The notes: generated by a model from the sequence alone, not told the origin. A stretch of DNA of 64,000 bases from Flavobacterium sp. GT3R68 (GCF_007109225.1 NZ_VJZK01000008.1:32818-96817); one strand, 5' to 3'. Shown: positions 7,152 to 16,445, numbered from the stretch's first letter. Numbers and translations: made by a program.

Positions 7152-8225
7152 TTAGTCATTAAAATAAAAACCTGCAGGAATAACACCTACAGTATAATCA
7201 TGTTCCAATACTCCTGTTAACGAATAAATATACACTTTTCCGTTGGCACTATAATCTCCTGCATCACCAACAAAGATTTTGTTGTTTTCCACTTTAAAAC
7301 TATAAATTCCATAAGCGCCCTGACTTGTAGTGGTAAACAAAGGGGTTGCAGGTAAGGTCGTTGCCGTTAAAGTAGTTTTAAAAATTCCTGAATCCAAAGT
7401 ATAATACACCGCTTCGTTTTCAATTTCCAAATTAGAAGGATGTGATGCCGTCGCAAAATTAATTGTGCCGGTAACGGTATTATTACTCAAATCCACCTTA
7501 ACCAGTTTACCAGCACTTTCAGCACCCGACCAAGAAGGTTTCCCTCCACAAATTACATATAGATTTCCATTATTTATTTCAACAGAATTTGGAAGATCTC
7601 CAACCGGAATACTTGTTGAAACGGTATTCGTAGCCGAGTTAATTACCGAAACGGTACTTCCAAAACCATAACCACCATAATGGGCCACATATAATTTATT
7701 GTTATATTCAACGATTTTTTCCGGACCTTCCAAAACTGAGATTGTACTTGAAACTGTATAATCGGTAAGGTTGATAACGGCTACGAAATCATCATTTGCA
7801 TCATTCCCATTTCCCCAGTTCGTTACATAGCCTTTACCATTTGCAAAAGCGATATATCTCGGATTACTCAATCCTGTAGTAATTGTTGCTACCGTTTCAA
7901 ATGAATAACGATCTACAACCTCTATTTTATTAGAACCATTCAATATGATGAACGCATAATTGTTGTAAAAACCCATGTCCTGAGCGGTATCACCTAAAGT
8001 AATCGTGGGATTCACTACTGAAAAAACAGTGTTTTGAAAGGTTGCAAAATCATTAGAGAGATACGAAACAGATGCATTCCCATTTCCAAAACCACCTTGA
8101 TTCAAAATTAAGGCACCATTGTCATAAGTACCAAGAGGCGCATCCTGCACATTATCATTATTATCGCAAGACACCAAAAAAACAGTACTTATCAATGTGA
8201 CTAAAATTACTTTTTTAAAATTCAT
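7152..8225 (-). CDS. DUF5074 / YncE-like beta-propeller lipoprotein of the B12 uptake locus
   Basis: This 357-aa protein starts with a lipoprotein signal (VSCDNN, Cys about 20). Its repeated beta-strand blades look like a YncE-type propeller, for example KIEVVDRYSFETVATITTG and FVAVINLTDYTVSSTI. It lies 4 bases downstream of the BtuB-like receptor and shares its cobalamin riboswitch. In Bacteroidota, DUF5074 surface lipoproteins commonly sit next to btuB-like receptors, so it probably helps capture cobalamin at the cell surface. No cobalamin-binding residue can be assigned from sequence. Confidence 0.82.
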   Translation of the reverse strand: MNFKKVILVTLISTVFLVSCDNNDNVQDAPLGTYDNGALILNQGGFGNGNASVSYLSNDFATFQNTVFSVVNPTITLGDTAQDMGFYNNYAFIILNGSNKIEVVDRYSFETVATITTGLSNPRYIAFANGKGYVTNWGNGNDANDDFVAVINLTDYTVSSTISVLEGPEKIVEYNNKLYVAHYGGYGFGSTVSVINSATNTVSTSIPVGDLPNSVEINNGNLYVICGGKPSWSGAESAGKLVKVDLSNNTVTGTINFATASHPSNLEIENEAVYYTLDSGIFKTTLTATTLPATPLFTTTSQGAYGIYSFKVENNKIFVGDAGDYSANGKVYIYSLTGVLEHDYTVGVIPAGFYFND

Positions 8226-8229
8226 TGTA

Positions 8230-10059
8230 TTAAAATTTAAGGGTTAGATTCATATTTATATTTCTGCCAGGCATGGGTCTCATCGACACACTTTGGTAGT
8301 TTTCGTTTAGAAGATTCAGGATCTGAAAGCCTAGTTTGCACGTACTTATTTTTCCGAAATTATAATCAATTCCCAGATTTGAAACTTTGTAACTATCCAA
8401 AGCATAATAATTATCCGAGGAAGTAAACACTTGACCGTTATATAGAAATTGGTAAGAAGCCGTTACTTTTTTGAAGGAGTAAGATGCTGAAGCGGTGATC
8501 TTATGAAATGGGACATATATCAGCTGTTTGTGTTTTTGTTCATCATTTGAAACAGTATAAGCATACGTTCCATTCAGCTCAAAATGATGTTTCCCTGTAT
8601 TTTTAACCCAATTAAATAACGCTTCAGTTCCGTAGGTAGTAACCTTGGCGATGTTATTTGGTGACCAGACTCCATTTGGACCCGGTGACCACCGTAACAT
8701 ATCCTCTATTTTAATATAATAACCTGTGGTGGAAAGAGTAATGTTTTTATATTTTATCTCTTGTCCCATTTCGGTCTGGAAGGAACTTTCGGGTTTTAAA
8801 TTGGGGTTTCCGCTTCCCTGCCAATACAAATCGTTAAAAGTGGGAATTCTGAAATTTCTGGAAACGTTGTATTTTAAGGCATAATTTTTAGAAATGTCAT
8901 ATTTTGCCCCTAAAGAATACAAAATAGGGCTTTTATAATTTGTCGTAAATTCTTTTCTGAAACTGATTTCATATTCCAAATTCTCCAAAATACGATGTTT
9001 CATCAATAAAGCTCCCGAACCGATTTGTCTTTTATTTTCACCAATATCCGAACCATAACCTTTCGTTTGCGTGAAATCAGCAAGCACATTTAAACAGATA
9101 TTAGAACCTGCTTTAAAACTTAAATCGTATTTGACGATACTCGTTTCAGCTTTCCCTTTGGTAAAAAAAACAGCATCCTTATCTTCGAAATATTTATATT
9201 CTTCATCCAGAAAAGCCAGCTTCAGTTTGGATATAAATTGCTTATAAGCTCCAACCCATTCCAACATATTCCTGGCATTTACACTCTGGTATTTACTTTT
9301 TGAAGGTGCCGCAAGGGTTCCCGAGAAATGTCTTTCGCTATCAAAAAACTGACTGTATAGCTTTAACGTATTTTTGGTATTTATTTTATAGCCAACACTC
9401 GCATTGAAACTCGTGCTGTAATATTCTCCGTTTTCGTTTTTTTTACTCGTATACAGATACTTATAATCATTTTCAGAATTGTTTCGGGAAATACTAACCT
9501 GAGAACTTATGTTTTCATTGGAAGCTTTCAGATCATAATGTACTCCCAAAGTATTAAAACTCCCGAAGTTCAATTGCAATTCATTCACAAACTGATTCCT
9601 GAAATCCAAATCATTATTCAGGTGAATGCTTCCGCCAATGGCACTGCTGCCATAAATTGCGCTTCCACCGCCAGCCCTTACAGATATCGAACTAAAATCG
9701 CGTGTGGTTATCGTATTGAAATCGGTTTGTCCGTTAAGTTGTGAATTGATGTTGATCCCGTTCCAGATGACCGCGGTCTGTTGTGCGGTTGTTCCTCGGA
9801 AAGAAGGCGAAGAAACCATGCCAAGACCATTTTCTTTAAAATAGATAACCGTATTATAATTCAAAAGCGAAGTTAATGACGGCTGGTTTTTCTCAATAAT
9901 CGAATCGTTTAATTTTTGAACCGATTGGGTGTTGGAGAAGTTTTTAAGATAGGTGTCGGAAATGAGGACTTCATTTAAGTTTGTTATAGAATCATGCTGA
10001 GCCAAACCAATTTGGCACATAAATAAAAGACAAAATAAAAGTAGCTTTTTCGCAGTCAT
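8230..10059 (-). CDS. btuB: TonB-dependent cobalamin receptor (BtuB-like)
   Basis: This 609-aa outer-membrane protein has a signal peptide (LLLFCLLFMCQIGLAQ), an N-terminal plug with the motif AIYGSSAIGGSIHL, and about twenty predicted beta strands ending in the aromatic C-terminus LTLKF. The size matches E. coli BtuB (about 614 aa with signal). Assignment to cobalamin rests on the cobalamin riboswitch directly upstream and on the neighbouring btuFCD genes. It should bring B12 across the outer membrane using TonB/ExbBD energy. The DUF5074 lipoprotein follows in the same transcript. Confidence 0.9.
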   Translation of the reverse strand: MTAKKLLLFCLLFMCQIGLAQHDSITNLNEVLISDTYLKNFSNTQSVQKLNDSIIEKNQPSLTSLLNYNTVIYFKENGLGMVSSPSFRGTTAQQTAVIWNGININSQLNGQTDFNTITTRDFSSISVRAGGGSAIYGSSAIGGSIHLNNDLDFRNQFVNELQLNFGSFNTLGVHYDLKASNENISSQVSISRNNSENDYKYLYTSKKNENGEYYSTSFNASVGYKINTKNTLKLYSQFFDSERHFSGTLAAPSKSKYQSVNARNMLEWVGAYKQFISKLKLAFLDEEYKYFEDKDAVFFTKGKAETSIVKYDLSFKAGSNICLNVLADFTQTKGYGSDIGENKRQIGSGALLMKHRILENLEYEISFRKEFTTNYKSPILYSLGAKYDISKNYALKYNVSRNFRIPTFNDLYWQGSGNPNLKPESSFQTEMGQEIKYKNITLSTTGYYIKIEDMLRWSPGPNGVWSPNNIAKVTTYGTEALFNWVKNTGKHHFELNGTYAYTVSNDEQKHKQLIYVPFHKITASASYSFKKVTASYQFLYNGQVFTSSDNYYALDSYKVSNLGIDYNFGKISTCKLGFQILNLLNENYQSVSMRPMPGRNINMNLTLKF

Positions 10060-10104
10060 AATTTCTGAACTTTTTTTCCCGAAAGTTCGATATTCGTTAA
10101 GAAA

Positions 10105-10285
10105 AAGGCAGGTCTCCTGGCTTGCGTCTTGTTGTTTACCTTCCCAAATAGCTGAAATAATCAGTAACTCAGTGGTTTTGTAGATAACAACAAGCTTAGT
10201 AGCTTACAGTTGCGGGAACAGCTTAGGTTTTGAACCTAATTCCCTTTTAATGTGATTTATGAAAATCATAATCACAACCTTAATT
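10105..10285 (-). promoter_or_regulatory. Cobalamin (AdoCbl) riboswitch controlling btuB
   Basis: Read on the minus strand, the core contains AGCTGTTCCCGCAACTGTAAG, the B12 box-like ACCACTGAG (about 10168-10176), TTTGGGAAGGTAAA and the closing GCAAGCCAGGAGACCTGCC. These are conserved blocks of the cobalamin riboswitch in the usual order and spacing. The region between it and the btuB ATG (10060-10104) can form a hairpin (GAACTTTC with a GAAAAAAAGTTC-like partner) and may be the expression platform. High B12 should reduce expression of the receptor and the DUF5074 lipoprotein. With its promoter, this accounts for most of the gap 10060-10403. Confidence 0.92.
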
Positions 10286-10291
10286 CGAGTG

Positions 10292-10322
10292 CAAATATAG
10301 GTTCTCAAAAAGGAATTAACAA
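10292..10322 (-). promoter_or_regulatory. Promoter of the btuB riboswitch transcript
   Basis: On the minus strand TTG (10322-10320) is followed after 20 bases by TATATTTG (10299-10292), matching the Bacteroidota primary sigma consensus. Transcription would begin near 10285, exactly where the riboswitch sequence starts. Confidence 0.75.
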
Positions 10323-10403
10323 TGTTTTTTTGAAGAATGAATATAATTTCGGACTTTCTTTAATATTTTTCTTATTTTTATAACTGATTTGAAACCTATT
10401 ATC

Positions 10404-11267
10404 ATGAAAAAAACAATACTCTTTCTTTTGTTTTCAACTTTTGCAATGGCACAGTCCACTGTTGAAATTCGAATAGTTAATGCATCATTTGGGCAACCTT
10501 TATTTAATTATACAGTTAATCAGACGACCGAATCCAATGATGCGGTATTAAATGCAATTTTTCAAACGCACCATGTTTATAGCTATATACCAAAAGGTGG
10601 GCATCCTTATCCCAATTATGCAAATAAGGTAATGGAAGCCCAATGTAATAACTGTAACTTGAATCAATTAGCTCTAGATTTGCAATCCTATTCTACGGTA
10701 GTAGCTGCTGCCAAAGTTTCAACTTATGGCTACTTTAAAGATGCTTTGAGACTGCAACTTTTTAATTTAAACTATGGGATTCCAACAGGAACTAACAACA
10801 ACATTATTGTTACAAATGATGCGGGACTAAATCAAATTTTTCAGAATTATAATGTCTTTTATTATACGCAATCCTTTCCATATGCCTCTATTGGATCTTC
10901 TCTATTAAGAGTTTTTGATGTAGTTTGCAATTGCGACAATACCTTATTGAAAACGGCATTGGATAATTACAATACTTTAGTTGACCATGCCGAATATATT
11001 AACGCAGCCTATTTACTTGGAAATTCACAATTTGATTTATCCAAAACGACCATTTATCCAAATCCATTTGAAGATACTTTTAATATTAATGGTACAGAAG
11101 GGATTATAAATTATACTGTTTTGGATAACACAGGAAAACAAATAATTAATACTAAATTAAAAAGTGAATTAGATAATTTTTCTCCTCAATTAAATTCTGG
11201 TCTTTATATCTTAAAACTTCAATTTGAAAACGGACAGAATGCCAACTATAAATTGGTAAAGAAATAA
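10404..11267 (+). CDS. Secreted protein with T9SS type A sorting domain, unknown function
   Basis: This 287-aa protein has a signal peptide (MKKTILFLLFSTFAMAQ) and a C-terminal Por secretion sorting domain (IYPNPFEDTFNINGTEG ... SGLYILKLQFENG). It should cross the outer membrane by type IX secretion. The middle has two similar halves, each with a Cys pair (AQCNNCNL and DVVCNCDN) and a preceding tract resembling LNAIFQTHHVYSYI / LNQIFQNYNVFYYT, so the mature protein is an internal duplication. I do not recognise the family. I used the ATG at 10404; an upstream TTG is possible. It sits between the two arms of the B12 locus, but a role in B12 uptake is not shown. Confidence 0.75.
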   Translation: MKKTILFLLFSTFAMAQSTVEIRIVNASFGQPLFNYTVNQTTESNDAVLNAIFQTHHVYSYIPKGGHPYPNYANKVMEAQCNNCNLNQLALDLQSYSTVVAAAKVSTYGYFKDALRLQLFNLNYGIPTGTNNNIIVTNDAGLNQIFQNYNVFYYTQSFPYASIGSSLLRVFDVVCNCDNTLLKTALDNYNTLVDHAEYINAAYLLGNSQFDLSKTTIYPNPFEDTFNINGTEGIINYTVLDNTGKQIINTKLKSELDNFSPQLNSGLYILKLQFENGQNANYKLVKK

Positions 11268-11293
11268 AATTCCATTTTGCCGTAGGATTCTTA

Positions 11294-11301
11294 TACCTTT
11301 G
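11294..11301 (+). promoter_or_regulatory. -7 element of the btuFCD operon
   Basis: TACCTTTG fits TAnnTTTG and lies 23 bases before the btuF ATG. The nearest TTG is only 14 bases upstream, so the -33 box is weak. No cobalamin riboswitch is present in this short leader. Confidence 0.5.
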
Positions 11302-11323
11302 CATTCTTTGCAAAAGTTTTATT

Positions 11324-12463
11324 ATGAAATCAAATATTCGCCGTATTGTTCTGTTTTTGATGGTAATCTCCTTGCTTGGATGCAAAAAGGACCAAACAAC
11401 TACCCTTACTGTAACCAAAGCACAAAATTCGATTCAATATGCCAACGGCTTGGAAATCTACAAACATGAAGGCTATTCGGTTGTAAAAATTACGAATCCG
11501 TGGCCGGAAGCGAAAGAAAGCTTAACCTATATTCTAAAGCAAAAAAATGGAATTATCCCGGACAGTCTGAAGCAGTTTACCACTATTCCCATTCCGATAA
11601 AATCCATTGTGGTGACTTCAACTACTCATATTCCCTCACTGGAAATGCTTGGTGTTGAAAATACCTTAATCGGATTTCCGAATACGGATTATATTTCTTC
11701 TGAAAAAACCCGCCAACTGATTGATGCCGGGAAAGTCCGGGAAATCGGTAAAAACGAAAACCTGAATACCGAAGTCCTGATTGATATGGCCCCGGATGTA
11801 ATCGTCAGTTTCAGCCTGAACAACAGCAATCCAACGTTAACAAATTTACAGAAAAGCGGTTTAAAAGTAATCCTAAATGGTGATTGGACCGAGCAGTCTC
11901 CACTGGGAAAAGCCGAATGGATCAAGTTTTTTGGCACCCTGTATGGCTTGGATAATAAGGCAAATTCGCTTTTCTCAGAAATCGAAAAAGAATATAATGC
12001 GACTTTGGCTTTAGCCAAAAAAGCAACAACGAATCCTACTGTTTTGAGTGGTGCAATGTTTCAGGATCAATGGTATGTGCCTCAAGGCGAGAGTTGGGCC
12101 GCTTTGTTCCTGCAAAATGCCCAATCAGAATACCTTTGGAAAGACAGTAAAGGAACCGGAAGCCTGACATTACCTTTCGAAAACATTTTAGAAAAAGCTC
12201 AGCATGCCGAATTCTGGGTTGCGCCCGGAGATTTTTCTTCCCTAAAACAAATGAGTGACAGCAACCCGCATTACAATCAGTTTGCGTCATTTAAAAATAA
12301 AAAAGTATATTCGTATGGTGTAAATAAAGGAGCCAAAGGCGGAACTATTTATTTCGAATTGTCTCCAACACGACCCGACTTAGTCCTTAAGGATTTGATT
12401 AAAATTTTTCATCCTGAATTATTACCCAATCATAAACTTTTTTTCTTTCAGAAATTAGAATAA
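11324..12463 (+). CDS. btuF: Cobalamin ABC transporter substrate-binding lipoprotein (BtuF-like)
   Basis: This 379-aa protein has a lipobox (ISLLGC) and the two-lobed periplasmic-binding fold of the iron-siderophore/cobalamin class, for example SIVVTSTTHIPSLEMLGVEN and VLIDMAPDVIVSFSLNN. It should deliver cobalamin from the periplasm to BtuCD. The family also binds siderophores; the cobalamin assignment comes from the adjacent riboswitch-controlled btuB. It is longer than E. coli BtuF (266 aa), as is common for Bacteroidota lipoprotein forms. btuC begins one base after its stop codon. Confidence 0.82.
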   Translation: MKSNIRRIVLFLMVISLLGCKKDQTTTLTVTKAQNSIQYANGLEIYKHEGYSVVKITNPWPEAKESLTYILKQKNGIIPDSLKQFTTIPIPIKSIVVTSTTHIPSLEMLGVENTLIGFPNTDYISSEKTRQLIDAGKVREIGKNENLNTEVLIDMAPDVIVSFSLNNSNPTLTNLQKSGLKVILNGDWTEQSPLGKAEWIKFFGTLYGLDNKANSLFSEIEKEYNATLALAKKATTNPTVLSGAMFQDQWYVPQGESWAALFLQNAQSEYLWKDSKGTGSLTLPFENILEKAQHAEFWVAPGDFSSLKQMSDSNPHYNQFASFKNKKVYSYGVNKGAKGGTIYFELSPTRPDLVLKDLIKIFHPELLPNHKLFFFQKLE

Positions 12464-12464
12464 A

Positions 12465-13496
12465 TTGAACCATACCACCCGAAATACCGCTCTTTTCATA
12501 TTCCTGACCATGGGACTTTGTTTTTTGTTTGTCATCAACATCAGCCTGGGTTCAGTTTCAATTCCGGTAAAAGAGATTTTCACCAGTCTTTTTGGAGGAA
12601 ATGCCACTAAAGACACTTGGGAATACATCATCATTAACTACCGTTTGCCAAAAGCTATTGCAGCGGTTCTCGTTGGAATGGGACTTTCTATCAGTGGATT
12701 GCTGATGCAAACCCTGTTTCGAAATCCGCTTGCAGGACCTTATGTTTTGGGATTGAGTTCCGGTGCCAGTTTAGGGGTAGCCATGGTTATTTTGGGCGCG
12801 GCTTTTCTCCCGCCTTTTATAGCTTCAGTTTTATTATCTTCCTATGGTATTGTTTTGGCTTCCAGTTTAGGAAGTTTTTTTGTGTTATTGGCAGTTTTGG
12901 CGGTTTCCCAAAGGCTGCGCGATACCATGGCCATTTTAATTGTGGGATTGATGTTTGGAAGCTTAACCAGCGCGATTGTAGGAACCTTAACCTATTTTAG
13001 TACTGCTGAACAATTGCAAAAATTTACTTTTTGGTCGTTGGGGAATTTGGGGAATTTATCCTGGACAGCAATACTCATTTTAACAATATGTACAGCCATC
13101 GGCTTGCTGATGGGGATTTTCAGTATCAAGCCATTAAATGCACTTCTTCTGGGAGAAAATTACGCCAAAAGTCTGGGGTTGAATTATAAAAAAGCGAGAC
13201 TGGTCATCATTTTTGCCACGAGCATTCTTGCAGGAAGCATCACAGCTTTCGTAGGACCCATTGCTTTTATAGGGTTAGCTGTTCCACATATTGCAAAACT
13301 AGTTTTCCAAACCAGCAATCACAATATATTATTTTGGAGTACGTTGGTTTTTGGAGCCATCATCATGCTGATCTGCGATATAATTTCGCAGGCACCGGGA
13401 AGCGATATTACCTTACCAATAAATGCCGTGACATCTATTTTTGGCGCTCCTATTGTTATTTGGCTATTGGTTAGAAAACGAAAAATGATGGCATAA
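12465..13496 (+). CDS. btuC: Cobalamin ABC transporter permease (FecCD/BtuC family)
   Basis: This 343-aa protein has about ten membrane helices and FecCD signatures such as LPKAIAAVLVGMGLSISGLL, NPLAGPYVLGLSSGASLG and FVGPIAFIGLAVPHIAKL. The start appears to be TTG at 12465, one base after the btuF stop: the first ATG, at codon 16, would cut into the first transmembrane helix (ALFIFLTMGLCFLFVINISL). A rare start in a tightly packed operon suggests translational coupling. It forms the channel with the ATPase encoded next. Confidence 0.88.
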   Translation: MNHTTRNTALFIFLTMGLCFLFVINISLGSVSIPVKEIFTSLFGGNATKDTWEYIIINYRLPKAIAAVLVGMGLSISGLLMQTLFRNPLAGPYVLGLSSGASLGVAMVILGAAFLPPFIASVLLSSYGIVLASSLGSFFVLLAVLAVSQRLRDTMAILIVGLMFGSLTSAIVGTLTYFSTAEQLQKFTFWSLGNLGNLSWTAILILTICTAIGLLMGIFSIKPLNALLLGENYAKSLGLNYKKARLVIIFATSILAGSITAFVGPIAFIGLAVPHIAKLVFQTSNHNILFWSTLVFGAIIMLICDIISQAPGSDITLPINAVTSIFGAPIVIWLLVRKRKMMA

Positions 13497-14278
13497 TGGA
13501 AAACACAATCATCTTACAAGCTTCCTCTATCAGCATTGGCTATTCTCATAAAAAAGAACAAAGCATTGTTGCTGAAAATATTGATCTATCACTCAAAAAA
13601 GGAAAGTTAGTCGCTTTGATCGGTGCTAACGGAATTGGAAAATCGACTCTTTTAAGAACGATAACCGGAATTCAGAAAACCATTTCAGGTACCGTTTTCC
13701 TCAATGGAAAAAACATCCATGAAAGTGACGCGTTGACCTTGGCACAGAATTTAAGTGTCGTTTTAACCGAAAAATTACCTCCTAGTAACTTAACTGTTTT
13801 TGAACTCATTGCATTAGGAAGACAACCGTACACAAATTGGATCGGAAAGTTAACTGATACTGATATTGCAAAAGTGAACGAAGCGATGGAAATGACGCAA
13901 ATCAGTCACTTAGCAGCCAAAAAACATTATGAAATCAGTGATGGACAATTGCAAAAAGTCTTAATCGCCCGCGCTTTGGCACAAGATACTCCATTAATTG
14001 TACTGGATGAACCTACAACCCATTTGGACTTACTGCACAAAGTATCATTATTCAAATTACTGAAGAAACTGACTCAGGAAACCCAGAAATGCATTTTGTT
14101 TTCCACGCATGATATTGACATGGCGATTCAGCTGAGCGATGAAATGATTGTGATGACTGCGGAAACTGTAGTCCAGGATCAGCCCTGTAATTTTATTGCA
14201 AACGGGACTTTCAGCACGTTATTCAAGGATGATCATATTGTTTTCGATAAGGAGAAAGGTAAATTTATGATTGTCTAA
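13496..14278 (+). CDS. btuD: Cobalamin ABC transporter ATP-binding protein
   Basis: This 260-aa ATPase has Walker A GANGIGKST, Walker B LIVLDEPTTHLD, and a variant signature motif ISDGQLQKVLIARAL in which LSGGQ reads ISDGQ. The switch His lies in FSTHDID. Its ATG overlaps the btuC stop by one base. Together with btuC and btuF it completes a B12 importer. The stop codon overlaps the end of the convergent methyltransferase gene by four bases, leaving no room for a separate terminator. Confidence 0.88.
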   Translation: MENTIILQASSISIGYSHKKEQSIVAENIDLSLKKGKLVALIGANGIGKSTLLRTITGIQKTISGTVFLNGKNIHESDALTLAQNLSVVLTEKLPPSNLTVFELIALGRQPYTNWIGKLTDTDIAKVNEAMEMTQISHLAAKKHYEISDGQLQKVLIARALAQDTPLIVLDEPTTHLDLLHKVSLFKLLKKLTQETQKCILFSTHDIDMAIQLSDEMIVMTAETVVQDQPCNFIANGTFSTLFKDDHIVFDKEKGKFMIV

Positions 14279-15882
14279 TCACCCTTCAACAAATTGATGC
14301 TGACGGTTGCCAACTCCGAATCCGGGAATTTTCTAAAAACATGAGTATCCGGAAATAATCCAGCTTCGGCACATATTTTATGTAACACTTCAATTTCCAC
14401 AATAAACTGATCTGAAAAACCGTGTGTCGCATCATACGCCGTAGCGGCAGTCTTCCCTAAATTGCTGGCTGTCAAATGTGGTGCAATAGTATGTAATTCA
14501 ATCATCAGCAAACCATATTTACTCACATAAGGTGACCATTTCTTGAAATGTTCCAACAAGTTATCTTCTACCCAATTGTTATTGATTCGTTGGCCACGGT
14601 GTGCAAAAGCTCCTGTGGATTCACTAACTCTATCGTTAGTTAAGTGATTTGGCATTTCCCAAATCCGGTTGTGATCCAGAAATGTTCTGACGTTCAGTAA
14701 ATCTTTCAGGTCAATATTATAATTCTCGATCAGGTCATTTGCCAATAAATCCGGACGTCCAATATCACCCCAAATCACTTTGGCCCAAATATCCGCTTTT
14801 ATAAGGTTTGCCCTGGTTACTTTCAGAGCTGTCTGATTATAATCGGCACCCACCAAAAATAAAGGATGATCATCGAGCATTTTACCACGGAGTGTCTGTC
14901 GATCGATTACTTCAAAAACATGCTGTAAAAAAGCGCCATTTCCACAACCCATATCCAAGATTCCTTTGGGCTGTTCTTCAATGGGCAGATTGAATAATTT
15001 TATCAGGATTTCATCTACGATTTTGAAATAGGTATCATGGGCCCCACCGCTTCCCCAAACGTTCATTTCCCTGTCGACATGGATTTCATCCTCCCCTTCC
15101 GAAACAGTTCTTAAAACATTCGGATTACCGAAAAGCAGTTCGTCCATTTTACTGAAAGTGGGCAGATATGAAACTGTTACCCCGTAAGCTGTGGCTCTTT
15201 TAGCAAAAAACAAACCGGTTTCTGTAAATTGGTAATTGCCGTTTTTTTCGGTAAACCAACCCAAATGGCCAAAGAAGTCTAATATTTTTTTGAAGTTTTC
15301 AGGTGATTTGTGGAACTCTTCGGGACGGAAGGAAATTTCCATAAAATATTTATGAAACATGCCGTTCATGCCCAATCGGACTAATGTTGGCCCGACCAAA
15401 GCACCTTCAATGTGTTTTAAAATCTGATATTGTATGGAATTTGTCAAAGCATCCTCCGAGAACTGGATGCCGTAATTATTTTTGTATTTTTCGAATATGA
15501 CATTCAGTTTTTCAAAAGGAGCATCTTCAAAAAGCCGGGGATGAAACTGCATCGAGAACTGAAGCAAATCCACCACATCTTCATACAGGTGAAACATCGA
15601 AAAAGCTATTTCACTTTTTTCGGTAACTGAAAAACGGATTTCGCCATTTTTATTATTGATATTATAATTCAAAAATCCCTGCGAACATAAAACACGAAGA
15701 CCGACATTCAAGTAGCCTTCATTGGCTTTAAATTTGGTTCCAAGTTCCGATAGTGTTGCTTCCTTTTTGTCCACAATATATTCTAATACGCCTTTCTTTT
15801 GAAGAGAAAAGGCTACTGGCGCGGTTACCAAACCATCCAAATGCCTAAAAATGGAACTTCTGAGGGAAATTTTATCTATCAT
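14275..15882 (-). CDS. Class I SAM-dependent methyltransferase with long N-terminal region
   Basis: This 535-aa protein has a C-terminal Rossmann methyltransferase domain: motif I is GILDMGCGNGAFLQHVFE near residue 310, followed by the acidic VGADYNQ. About 300 residues precede it and look like two winged-helix units (SLQKKGVLEYIVDKKEATLSELGTKF and LDFFGHLGWFTEKNGNYQFTETG), as in methyltransferases that carry a dimerisation/substrate domain. The product is not known; small-molecule or polyketide-like substrates are possible. It is alone on its strand and converges on btuD with a 4-base overlap. Confidence 0.7.
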   Translation of the reverse strand: MIDKISLRSSIFRHLDGLVTAPVAFSLQKKGVLEYIVDKKEATLSELGTKFKANEGYLNVGLRVLCSQGFLNYNINNKNGEIRFSVTEKSEIAFSMFHLYEDVVDLLQFSMQFHPRLFEDAPFEKLNVIFEKYKNNYGIQFSEDALTNSIQYQILKHIEGALVGPTLVRLGMNGMFHKYFMEISFRPEEFHKSPENFKKILDFFGHLGWFTEKNGNYQFTETGLFFAKRATAYGVTVSYLPTFSKMDELLFGNPNVLRTVSEGEDEIHVDREMNVWGSGGAHDTYFKIVDEILIKLFNLPIEEQPKGILDMGCGNGAFLQHVFEVIDRQTLRGKMLDDHPLFLVGADYNQTALKVTRANLIKADIWAKVIWGDIGRPDLLANDLIENYNIDLKDLLNVRTFLDHNRIWEMPNHLTNDRVSESTGAFAHRGQRINNNWVEDNLLEHFKKWSPYVSKYGLLMIELHTIAPHLTASNLGKTAATAYDATHGFSDQFIVEIEVLHKICAEAGLFPDTHVFRKFPDSELATVSINLLKGD

Positions 15883-15965
15883 ATTGTACTATTTAAAGAC
15901 ATTTATCGTATTGCAATGTCTCACTCAAATATATAAAATTTCATACGCAAAAGAGAATCTTCCTC

Positions 15966-16421
15966 TTAAATATCATATTCAATTTGTCGTTTTGCCTCAC
16001 CAATAGCGAAGGCTACCGCATTTGCCAGATTGTAACTGCGCACCAAGGGTGAAATAGGAATTGTAAGATGATTTGAAAATGTCGCCAAAATGCCTTCGCT
16101 CAACCCGACACTTTCCTTTCCGAAAACCAACCAATCCCCGTCTTGGAATTTAGCATCCAGATACGAAGTCTCACTATGAGAACTGAACAAGAACACACGG
16201 GAAATATCCGGAATTTGCCCCATCCAATCATCGACGCTCGAATATTCTTTCCAATCAAGATGTACCCAATAATCCAATCCGGAACGCTTGAGGTTTTTAT
16301 CGGTAATCTGAAACCCGAAAGGATGAATCAGATGCAGGCGATTGCCTGTGCCTACGCAAAGTCGTCCAATATTTCCGGTATTATTTGGAATTTCAGGTTC
16401 TACTAAAACAATGTTTAACAT
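15966..16421 (-). CDS. trmL: tRNA (cytidine(34)-2'-O)-methyltransferase
   Basis: This 151-aa SPOUT-class enzyme should methylate the 2'-OH of the wobble nucleotide of tRNA-Leu. Family motifs are visible: VEPEIPNNTGNIGRLCVGTG at the N-terminus, LVFGKESVGL in the middle, and IPISPLVRSYNLANAVAFAI forming the knot. The length matches TrmL (about 155 aa). A small gap separates it from the pseudouridine synthase upstream, another RNA modification enzyme on the same strand. Confidence 0.92.
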   Translation of the reverse strand: MLNIVLVEPEIPNNTGNIGRLCVGTGNRLHLIHPFGFQITDKNLKRSGLDYWVHLDWKEYSSVDDWMGQIPDISRVFLFSSHSETSYLDAKFQDGDWLVFGKESVGLSEGILATFSNHLTIPISPLVRSYNLANAVAFAIGEAKRQIEYDI

Positions 16422-16445
16422 ATTTATATTTGATAAATTTTATTA

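Noticed and set aside
16385-16440. ATGTTTAACAT palindrome near the trmL start as another CarH-type site
   Set aside because: The flanks do not fit TTTGTT-N-AACAAA and most of it is the coding start of trmL.
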